From Sphagnum compactum (lineage: Eukaryota; Bryophyta; Sphagnopsida; Sphagnales): 64,000 nucleotides of DNA. The stretch lies in NCBI GenBank assembly GCA_965153455.1, contig OZ234499.1, forward strand, positions 9,110,271 through 9,174,270, written 5' to 3'. This document shows, piece by piece, positions 25,191-34,791 of this stretch (position 1 is the first letter of the stretch; every line of letters starts with the position of its first letter). Both the position numbers and the translations under genes were made by a program. The notes beneath the pieces were generated by a model. The model was not told where the DNA came from, did not search any database, and saw only the letters and a list, made by a program, of their open reading frames with translations.

Positions 25191-26300
25191 GTTCTTTCCA
25201 CAAGTAAAATGATACCAGCTGGAAGTGTGCACCTACCTCAGACATCATAGACTTCAAGATGCTGCTCAGTTTTCAGCCGCAAACTCCATTCTGAAATGGA
25301 GTTTCAGAACAACTGCAAAAGGTGATAAGTATGATAGTTCTTCACAATTGGTTGGTGCACAGGTCTGATCGTCGAGCTCTTTCAGCACAACAGTAATTGT
25401 TTGTGATGTGAGAAATTCCAACTTGGGTTAACCTTCCCTGCAGCACCTGAGCATCATGAATGGTCATTTTGGGTTTCACCTTCAGGTTTGAAATCCTGGA
25501 CATGTTTGCGTTTGAAACCCTGGATGTGTTTAGGGTTGGAATCCTGGATGTGTTTTATAGCAGCAGGTCTTTTGGGAATATGAAAAATACTGGTAAGAAG
25601 AAGTTTTAAAACTGGATTGCCATATGTTGGGTACTCACGAGTTGCAGTCATCAATCAATACATCAGCACACCTTCCCATAATGAGCTTTCATTGGTGGCA
25701 AATGTATCAAATGCTAGTTGTCGCTATGTGCAACGAGTAGAGAGGATTTGATTTGAATGAGAATTTTACTGTCTTCTGTTTTTTTGAGAGCATCCCTCTT
25801 GTACCTGGAAAAAGAGGGAAAATTGTACTCAGAAACAAGCTTAGTTGGTATTCTTGCAATTCAATGTCTGGACAGTAATATGGGCTTGTGAATGCATATC
25901 AGTTTGTTAGAAAAACTCTTTTGAGATTTTCATCAGCGAAATGCTTTCATTCATTCAATAGTCTTCATGTTTCAAGCATTTGGTTATAAATCTGCTGCAA
26001 TGTTGTTGCCTTTGATCATATCTTGATTGGCAAGAGTTTTAAAACTTCTTAAAAAAAATCTAAGAAAAAATCTACACTACCCATGGCCTCAGGTTAATGC
26101 CTACACATAAAAACATTGGCATGGGGCATTCCATTTTGTGAAATGACAGTGCTAAGATGCAAAGATAACTAAAGATATATGAATTTAGGACATATGACTA
26201 CATTTTAAATTAGCATATAGTTTTTAAATGTTTTAATCATGAAAAACACATTTTGGCGTTAGGAAAGAAACAGGCCTTCAAGCAAGTAGACATGCAAGAG
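25191..26300. other. 3' flank of the NLR gene, gene-free
   Basis: Contains the probable 3' UTR of the NLR gene. At 25488-25556 a short unit recurs three times (TTGAAATCCTGGACATGTTT, TTTGAAACCCTGGATGTGTT, GGTTGGAATCCTGGATGTGT), with a period of about 27-30 bp. No gene is recognised. Confidence 0.5.
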
Positions 26301-26439
26301 TTTGAGTTTTGGCCAGGAGGGGTTCAAACCATGTTTACAATATCATTCCTAAATCTCAAGAATTTTGATTATGAGTTGTGTAATGAATGCAATATGTGGA
26401 GTTTTACCAAGGTTTTACATTTTCAAAGGTGAGAGATTG

Positions 26440-27560
26440 TAAGATGACTATATCAAATTTTGCAAAACATGTACACGATGACAATTTTTTTAAAAACATG
26501 GATGACATGTTTCTTCTTTAAGGAATTCCTTTCTTTCTCCAAACAACATATTCCATGTGGGATCTCTATAACCAATCATCATTTACTAATTATAAACAAC
26601 CATGGATCCCATGTTATCTTAGAATCAATAGAGCAAACACAAGCCTTTGGTTTAAATATGATGACCTTGTCCTCTCACACCTCACATGCACTACAACCTT
26701 TAGATGTAGCTTGTTTTAAACCATTCAAGACAACATTTAGAAAGGAAAAGTATGGAGCCATGGCTAGCATAAATTATACAAAAGCAAACAAGATCATTTT
26801 GGCTACATAGGTGGACAAGGCCATGGAGTAATCACTCATAAAACATAACATCAAATATGGATTTAGGGTTTGTGAAATATGACCTCTAAAACCTAAGGAT
26901 GGAACATAGGACTAGCCCTTCAAATATATAAACACTAGCAACAAATGATAATGAAGAAGGTGAAAAGGATTATAATACAAATGATGAAACTGAAGGAAAT
27001 TAACAATGGGAAGAATAGTCTACTACAACATTATTGCATATAGCTAGAATTGCTCAAAAAATAACACCAACAAATAATCCCACAACATCAATTAAAAATC
27101 CAATTCGATACTATGGGGAGATGCTTCATAGCCTTGTTGTAGGGCCATTGGAACCAAATGAGCCCACAACAAACCCTATTGGGTTTACAAAAGCTACCCT
27201 AAGGGAATTTGATGAATCTATAATCAACCTTGCAAATTCTAATGACTAGTAATGCCAAAATTCCAAGATTTTCCTAATGTGACCCAAGAGACCATGAGGA
27301 TGCACAACTTGCTGTCCTTGCCCCAATTAATTGCCAAACAAACCAAGGGTAAAGAACCATTAGTAGACTATTCCAAATCACATGTAATTTTTTATCAATA
27401 CATAGATATCCTACAAAAAAAAGCCATGGACAAGACAACAATAGAAGAAATTAGAGAAGTGAGGCAAAAGGAAAAAAAAGAAAAAAACCCCAAGAAATGT
27501 ATACAAATGGTGATTAGGTTTGAGAATACAACTTATAGATTACTAAAAACATGTGCAAGC
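26440..27560 (+). pseudogene. Pogo/Tigger-type (DDE_1) transposase relic
   Basis: Decayed transposase of the pogo branch of Tc1/mariner elements. The frame at 26460-26810 carries the diagnostic order HIPCGISITNHHLLIINN-HGSH, then IEQTQAFGLNM, then the HTSHALQPLDVACFKPFK block and FRKEKYGAM. Intact relatives have DGHGSH. Here both residues before HGSH are Asn (26595-26600), so the first catalytic Asp appears lost. A later frame at 27252-27560 continues with KEPLVDYSKSHV, a YIDILQKKAMDK block and a Lys/Glu-rich helix, in the layout of these proteins' C-terminus. Stops at 26808, 27000-27015 and 27249 break the frame. The N-terminal CENP-B-like helix-turn-helix part is not recognisable and no terminal repeats were found. 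Confidence 0.83.
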
Positions 27561-27829
27561 ATTAATTTTGTTTCAACATGGACTTTATATGTTGTAAAAG
27601 AAGCTGGTGATTGCTTTCACAACAACTTCAGTGCTAGATTTAAGGCACATCCACTAAGGTATACCTAGGGTTTACAACATCAATTCAACAAATAACTAGG
27701 CAAAAAGCAAGAAAAAGGCAAACAACAAGAGGTTGTGTTGTAGCAAGGTTGTAACCATTTACAAAATAAGTCCGGGAGAAGGGGGCATGGGGGGAAGAGG
27801 GGTCCATGAACATTGACAATTGAATTGTA

Positions 27830-28010
27830 ACAAGAGGATTAGGTGCCTTGAGGGTCAAATTACAGAAAGAAGGCCAAAATTTGTAGTAGAACCAAAAGTT
27901 TGAAAAATCAAATTATAATAGCAAGACTAGGAGCTTGAAAAATTGAATTGAAATAGGACCATGAACTTGATAAGTCAAATTGTAGTAGGACCAAGAACTT
28001 TAAAGTTGAA
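27830..28010. repeat. Degenerate minisatellite, about 38-40-bp unit
   Basis: Units read roughly AGTAGGACCAAGAACTT(G/T)A-AAGTTGAA. Words such as TTGAAAAATCAAATT, TTGAAAAATTGAATT and TTGATAAGTCAAATT recur at 27900, 27935 and 27965. It appears related to the larger array at 28745-29140. Confidence 0.6.
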
Positions 28011-28744
28011 AGAATAAAAGTGTCATAAACGTCATTATTGAACATGGTCACATGATGAATGGAATTGATTCACATGGATTTCCATCCATGACTTCATAGT
28101 CCACTTATAGATAACTCGTAATTCATTTTTAAATAAGTTGTAATTAATTCCTCATTCATTCTTAGATAATTTATAGTTCACTTTCAAGTTCTTTTCATTC
28201 TTAATTGATTCACAATTAATTTTAAATTCATTTAAAATTAGGTCATCATTAACTCATAATTCACATGTAGAAAACTTTTTAAAAGAAACTTCCCTAATTG
28301 ATGGGCACATGGAAACATTCATGGATGTTTATTTGAATTAGGTCCCTCATGGGATATATATAGAAGTAGGATCTCCCATTATGTTTAATCTATTCAACAC
28401 CAATTTGAAGTGTGATCTTATTCCATAATCTTGTTTTGTTCCTTTTGTGTTTACATTTTCATGTTTTATCACAATAAATATTCTTTTACATTTTTGTTTA
28501 CACGCTTCATGTTCTTACTTTTAACCTCTTGTGATTTTGTCTTAGTTTTTATGTTTTATGTTTAAATTGAAACTTAAGTTTGTTTTTCACTATGAAAAAA
28601 TTGTGTTTGTTGAAACTTGTCCGATGCAACTAAAAATTGTCTAATAGAATTAAATTATAACTACATAGACTGGTTGCAATGGACATAATTTTTTCATATT
28701 GTTTTCATTGTTCATCTTCATAATTTTTGTGCCCGTGATAAAAG

Positions 28745-29140
28745 GAGTAGGACTAATAGCTTCAAAGTTGAACAAGCAAAACAACTAGGAGGAATGAGCA
28801 AGACGACCAAGATTAGGAGTTTCAAGGAGGAACGAATAAGAGGAGCATGACCAAGAACTTCAAAGTTGAACAAATAAGAGGACCAAGATTAGAAGCTTCA
28901 AGATCAAATGAGCAAAACAACTAAGAGAGACAAATAAAAAGACCAAGACAAAAAAATTTCAAAGACGAACAAATAAGAAGACCATGACCAAGAGCTTCAA
29001 GGAGGAACGATCCAGATGACCAAGACCTTCATGGAAAATGAACAAAATAACCAAGACTTGGAATTTCAAGTAGGAACGAGCAAAAGGACTAAGACCATGA
29101 GCTTAAAGGTCAAACCAACAAGATAACTAGGAAGAATAGC
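28745..29140. repeat. Minisatellite array with alternating 38-bp and 60-bp spacing
   Basis: The core AAGAGCTTCAAGGAGGAACGA and its variants recur. The TTCAA word lies at 28761, 28821, 28859, 28897, 28958, 28996 and 29064, giving steps of 60, 38, 38, 61, 38 and 68. Longer steps carry an extra AGCAAAACAACTAGGAG-like insert. No protein is encoded. Confidence 0.7.
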
Positions 29141-29769
29141 ACAAACTTAGTGGGTTAAAAACACAAGGAGAAGGAGGGAGGAACTCAATCTAGCTATAGG
29201 TTGAAATTTAAAAAAGAATTGCCATGGCCATAATTCACAAGGAAGAGATGTTAAAAATTTGAGGGTAAAGCTCAAAAATTTTAGACAAATGGAAAACTAC
29301 ATCCATAGTTTGTGGCAATGCCCTTGGGTAGTGAAAAATATAAAGTTATGTTGTTTAAATCACCCATGACCACGGATACAACAATTGTGTTTTTGTGTAC
29401 ATTTCGGCCATTCATAAAAGATGAACATTAACATGCCATATTCTATTCAATTGAAAGCACATTCAATTTGGTGATGAGATTTTAAAAAGGTGTTTATGAC
29501 GGGTGAAGTGTGTGATTACAAGGAGTTAAATGTGGGTGCATAGAATGTTATAGTGTTTAGTAAGTTTATTTTTTAAGAATGGGACCCCTCCAACTTTTCA
29601 AGGGCATATATTGTTCATTTTGTAACCAAATTGCATAATTCAAGTGGCCTTAGGTGCACCTAGAGAAGGACTACAATTTATTTTGGGCCATTAAAATCAA
29701 AAGATGAATTTATTAAAATCAATGACCCATTGAACCACTAAGTGTCTGGTGGTCGACTTGCTTACCCTA

Positions 29770-30229
29770 TCCTATATATAAAAGCTAACATGGTGTCTGT
29801 GTGTCACAATACGTTCTGCGTTTTAACATTACGCCGGAACCGGCGGCAGTTAGGGCAGTTGGGAAACATCTTTGAAAAGCAAATTCTTAGAAATTGCCAT
29901 GATGTCTTGGGGGGGGGGCCAGCAGGGGGGGGCCAACATGGGCGGGGGGGGGGCCAGCACGGGTGGATTTAATTTGATTTTGGAAAAAATTGGATGCTTA
30001 GTGGCAATTTTTTTTTCTTTTTTTTAAAAATATTGTTAATGTGACAATTTTTGACATCTTTTTTTTTGTGGGAAAAAAACACATCTAAAACTGAAAAAGA
30101 CAATTTTCTAAGTCTTTTCTCTTTTTTTTTGTGTGTGCAAATTTTGTGTGTAAAGAATCGGAGTGGGCAATGGGAAGGACCGGGCGGGGGGGAGCTCGAC
30201 AGGTGCATTATGCATCGGGTTCACACTAG
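29770..30229 (+). mobile_element. Non-autonomous Helitron, 460 bp
   Basis: The element starts TCCTATATATAAAAG, right after an A (29769), and ends CACACTAG, right before a T (30230). This is the Helitron signature of 5' TC, 3' CTRR and insertion between A and T. Thirteen bases from the 3' end is a hairpin, GGTGCA-TTA-TGCATC (30202-30216), with one G:T pair. This is the expected terminator structure. Inside lie a CGCCGGAACCGGCG dyad (29832-29845), G-runs at 29909-29958 and no helicase gene, so it would depend on an autonomous partner. The two-ended structure supports the call; the family has not been matched to a database. Confidence 0.7.
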
Positions 30230-33200
30230 TAACTTTGAAAGGTATAAAACATGATGCAATTCCATTTTCCCATCAATACATTGACAATTGCATTTTTTGT
30301 AATTTTTTTCACACTAAAGGGAAAGCGCAGTTGTACACATGAAACTAACATGTGGGCGTTCCATAAAATGGATTGTACACCACGAAGTGTTTTATGTTAT
30401 TTGAAGGCATGGACAAGGATAATTCATTGCCCTTTAGTTTTGACTATATAGTTTTGCAAATCAACACTATGATTTACAAGTCTTGTATTTTGGAAAGTTA
30501 GTTGCACCTTTTTAGCTTTGAAATTTCTTGACAATGAAAAAGTACAAAGGTATAAAGGGATAATTTTTGAAAATATAAAAATTTAAAGCCCTGGGGTTTA
30601 ATAATCACACGTTTTCTAGTCATGGTCTTGAAATATATATGGTAGAGCTTCAACCTTTACATTAATGACCTTGTACATCATTCAATTTTGCTTCATAATG
30701 AAAAAACTATGGCTTCCTAAAGTGCTAGGGGTTTTAATGTTTAAAAACCCATGTTCAACATACATGTCCCTCTTTCTACCATGCAATCGATGCCCTATAA
30801 ACAAAATTCTAAATCCTACACATTGACAACATCCATCCCATCACCAACAAAATAATAACTAAAATAAATTTATAATATTTTATATTGTTATTCATACTTG
30901 AAAATGTTCAAAAATTCACCCATAAATACAAAAAAAACACATCTTTGGGCATGCAAATGTTTTATAAACTATTAATTTTTTAATATTGATTCGACTATCC
31001 TTGGAAAAACTTTAAAATTGAAGCCATGTGGGGCCTTCTTTTTGTCAAGCCCAAAGTTGTCATTGCCAACTCTTAATGTTCATCTCATTTTTTGTGGGCT
31101 TCCTTTTTGTTGTTCAAAACCTAGACCGTTATTGTCCTCCTCTTGATCTTAATCTTATTCTTTGCAATCCTCTTTTTTGGTGTTAAGACCTAAACCCTTT
31201 TTCGGTGACCTTGATCTTGCAATCTTCATTTTTGCTTTTAAAAAACTAGAGACACCATCTCCCTTTTCCTAGTGATTTTGATCTTATGGTATTTTGGGCA
31301 ATCTTCACCTTGTGGTCCTCATGTTTACTATTCAAACTTAGATTCATCATTGTGGTCTTTTTGGCAATCTTGATCTAGTGGTCCTCCTATTTATTGCCTA
31401 ATGCAAAATGTGCCCCAACCCACTCCCCTCCACTCTTTTCTCCATTCCATGATTAAATACAAGGTTGCAACCTTGTTGGATCATGCCCAATTTGTTATAG
31501 TTTACCATTGTTTGTCTAATCATTTTTTGTTGCATAGTGGTGGTTCTTAGGTCCTTTGTAAACCCACTTTGAAGTTGTTGTGTGATTATTCACCTACAAC
31601 CCTAATTCCAACAATAAACCAAATTTGGTTGAATTTATGTATGTCAACCTTCTCAATGGACCTTTGAACCATTCACTTGATTTGGGTGAAAATATTTTTT
31701 ACTTGTCTTGATATCTTTTCCTTCTTTTGCATGGCCTTAAATTCTCTGATTTTGTTTATTAGTTCCTTGTCCATTGTCTTTGGTTTTCAAACTACAAAAT
31801 ACTAGTTTGATGTGACCACATATGAACTTCAATAATATATTAATGACTTTTTACCATTAATTTTCCTTGTTAACAAATTTGGCAACAATAGTAGGTTAGG
31901 AAATGAAAAAACTTCTTAGATTAAATGTGGAACATTTAGGTTTTCTATCTCAAGATAAACACCCTTTAAGTTCACAACAAATTGATCTTGTTCTCATATG
32001 CTTGTCGGGGTGGTAGGGATGTGTGGCACCTTTACGTAATAATGACATATATTGGGTGAAAAGAGGCACTCAAATGTCGTGGGTGTTGCTAGTATTGTGC
32101 TTGTAGTATTTAAATTTTTTGCGGTAGTTTTAGCTTCAACCCTAGTGTCATTAACATCTTTTATTACAATTGAAACGTATGGATTTTATTGTTCTTTTTT
32201 TATTATTATGGGCATTTCATTCAAACTAAACTTTTTAGACATGGCAATAAGGTTTAATGACAAAAGCTTGCACAAATTTAACCTAAACCTTGATTTGATA
32301 TATTTTTTTCAAAGATTTTTTCAATGTTTTGTTAACCCACTTGATCAATGTGATCATATATTGTATAAAGTAATTGTTTTTTGTTATAAAAAAATTCATT
32401 ATTTTCTAAAGGTTATATTGAATAGTTTAAAGTAAATCACATATAAATGTTACAAACCATGTGATGTATGTGAAGGTAAAGTCACCATATCTAGTTCAAA
32501 TTATGTTGCCTATTCAATTGTGTCTATGGTGACATGTGAGCCGTGCCCATTCAAAATCAAAAGATGATTATTCTTTTGAAAAATCCCCCTTGTGACAAAC
32601 ATGTTGAAAATAAACAACCATTCCTAGAAAAGATAGGAGGTCATTTAGGCCTTTCTTTTGTATGGCCATGCATGATCCTAGCTTACATTACATAATGTCG
32701 TTTTCACACATAACACATCTTTTCATTGAAAAATATGTTAAAGGCAAGCTTGGTTTTTCTTCATAGTGCACTAATAGAATAATGGATAGTTAGCCATTCC
32801 CAAGACTTGGGGGGTGGTGATATAAACATCATTTGAACCCCACCTAATTAGAACTTAAATAATGGATTGTTGCCTAGCTTGAACCCTTGTCTCGTTGGAA
32901 TTCCATATGTGATTTTTTTGCTTATTTTCGATGTGTGTACATGTTTTCCAAGTTGAAATATAAGGTATGGCATGATTAATTGGTTAATCCATGTCCCCTA
33001 AAAACTTCAAGTCCTTTTGCATGATGAATGTTGATATTTAGATGTCGATGCTTGAACTAGTATCATTGACTACATTTTAAAAAACCACCTTGAAATGGCA
33101 TGGGTTTGGTTTCTGTCAATTGAACTACATTCAATTTGAATTGTTGAAGGATGATTGATAGGCCAACCTTTTACATGGCCATAATCTATGTGATTATTGG

Positions 33201-33796
33201 TCCATCTGTTGCTCATGCTAACATATTTGGTAGGCCCACTTTTTAAATTTAATTTTCTGATTTAAGTGATATGAACGATGATTTAAAATATATTTTAGTA
33301 CTTGTTGGCCTTCTTCAAAGATGTTTGTTCCATCTCCATTGCAATCTGTGGTTTTTTTAGTAGTTGACCTATCCATTTGCCATGTCCAAATGTACTAGGT
33401 GTCTAATTAATCTTTGTTGAAGTGGGTGTTATTATTGTGTTTTTGCCAAGTGTATTTTGATACGAAAAATGTAGCAATATGAATTGGGATGAGCTCAAGA
33501 ACCTTAACTTGGTTCTTTTGCACATGGTATCCACATTTGGGTCTTAATGTTTTAGTTGAGCTATTGGTTGTTTTTTATGGACATTGTATACCCAAAACTT
33601 TGCTAGTTGGTAAAGACCTTGGAATTTTTTCATAGTGGGCATTATGTTTTGGTGGTGGGCTTTTTGAAAAGCACATTGTCCACCTCTTTCCGTCTCTTTC
33701 CAAGTCATGGTTATGTTTTTGCCCTTGCACTTGCTTCCTAATGTTCTTTGCATGTTGGTTTCATTGCTTCATGCTTCAAACTTCATTTACGCTTCT
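30230..33796. other. AT-rich gene-free stretch with a degenerate ~68-bp repeat
   Basis: No gene is recognised. At 31070-31400 a loose tandem repeat is visible: GATCTT lies at 31145, 31213 and 31280, and GCAATCTT words at 31228, 31309 and 31363, with GTGGTCCTC and CAAAACCTAGA words between. The frame at 32052-32435 is Phe/Ile/Leu-rich, has no motif, and is not called. Confidence 0.5.
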
Positions 33797-34001
33797 TGAA
33801 TGTGGTTGCCTCCTTGCGCACTACCACATAACTCCATTTATGCTCCATGAATGTGGTTGCCTCCTTGCGCACTACCACATAACTTCATTTATGCTCCATG
33901 AATGCGGTTGCCTCCTTGCGCACTACCACATAACTTCAATTTTGCTCCTTTGAATGCAGTTGCCTCCTTGTGCACTACCTAGTTCACACTATAGTGTTAC
34001 C
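33797..34001 (+). repeat. 51-bp minisatellite, four units
   Basis: Four near-identical units start with TGAATG at 33797, 33848, 33899 and 33951, so the period is 51, 51 and 52. Each holds GGTTGCCTCCTTGCGCACTA and then CCACATAACTTCA. The period is a multiple of three, so one frame (33741-33953) encodes a 17-residue Cys/His-rich repeat (ECGCLLAHYHIT). There is no other evidence that it is translated. The first three units are the closest copies and the fourth has diverged. Confidence 0.9.
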
Positions 34002-34354
34002 ATGTGTTGTTGCCTAGAAAAGAAGTGGATTCATTTCATTACTTGCTTGCTTGCACAAGAAACTAGAAAAATAAATCTTTTGTTGAAAAAAATGGGAAAC
34101 AACGAAGTTACCTCAACCCTTACACCATGTAAAGCCCATGAACCATGGTTTTACTAAACTTGGGGACATCTTTGGCTCCCACTTGGGGGTTGCTTATTTC
34201 ACTAAAACCCTAGCCCTAGGGCTTTTACCCTACACATAGCTTTTTAACACCCTTGATGTTAAGTCATTAGTGTTAAATGAAAATTTAGGTGGCATCCTAG
34301 GTGGCACCCAATGTTAAATGGGCCATAGCATAATGTTAAAGGCATGGTAGGTTA

Positions 34355-34568
34355 ACATAAAATTTTCATGGTAACTAGGTTTAAGTCCTAAATGCCTAGC
34401 ATGGTGTTAGGGGACTCAACCTTAGAGTCCCTAACATCAAGTATGAATCCACCTTTAGCTTAATATAAAATCTTCATGACAAATAAGAGAAATCCTAAAT
34501 GACTAGCATAGTGTTAGGGGACTCAAGACTAGAGTCCCTAGCACCAAGTGTGAATGCACCTTTACTTT
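34355..34568. repeat. 107-bp tandem dimer, each unit with a strong hairpin
   Basis: Two units, with GTGTTAGGGGACTCAA at 34404 and 34511, a period of 107. Each has the dyad TGTTAGGGGACTC ... GAGTCCCTAACA or its near equivalent. In the first unit (34405-34436) the arms pair over 12 bases with one bulged G, around a 7-base loop. The dimer ends about 220 bp before the cpSRP43 start codon, so it lies in that promoter. A 12-bp palindrome, AGCCCTAGGGCT, lies further upstream at 34212-34223. Confidence 0.85.
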
Positions 34569-34610
34569 AGCATCTAGATGTATCCACAAATTGGCGCTGT
34601 AGATTGGTGA

Positions 34611-34616
34611 CACGTG
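34611..34616 (+). promoter_or_regulatory. G-box (CACGTG) upstream of cpSRP43
   Basis: GACACGTGGACC lies about 176 bp before the cpSRP43 ATG. Perfect G-boxes are bound by plant bZIP and bHLH (including PIF-type) factors and are common in photosynthesis gene promoters. An ATTGG (inverted CCAAT) lies 4-8 bases upstream at 34603-34607. The regulatory role is inferred from position. Confidence 0.5.
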
Positions 34617-34791
34617 GACCAATACGCATGCTGCTGGTAGAAAAGCGTTTTATCCAAACGGATCTGTGCGGGAAGGCATCTAAGTAGTTTTTTAGGGTTA
34701 GCATGATGATAGAAGGAAATGGTTTTGTAGCTCAAGGTCGGGGGTTCGAAGGCCGGTGCGTGCACTCCGAAATTCGTAAGCGCTGTTGCAG

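Noticed and set aside
28745-29140. CRISPR-like array
   Set aside because: Repeats are degenerate and spacers are not unique sequences of even length. It is a plant minisatellite, and CRISPR arrays are not expected in plant nuclear DNA.
34715-34770. tRNA-like words (GTAGCTCAAGGTC and GGGGTTCGAAGGCC) upstream of cpSRP43
   Set aside because: They resemble a D-arm and T-arm, but spacing is far too short and there is no acceptor stem or anticodon arm.
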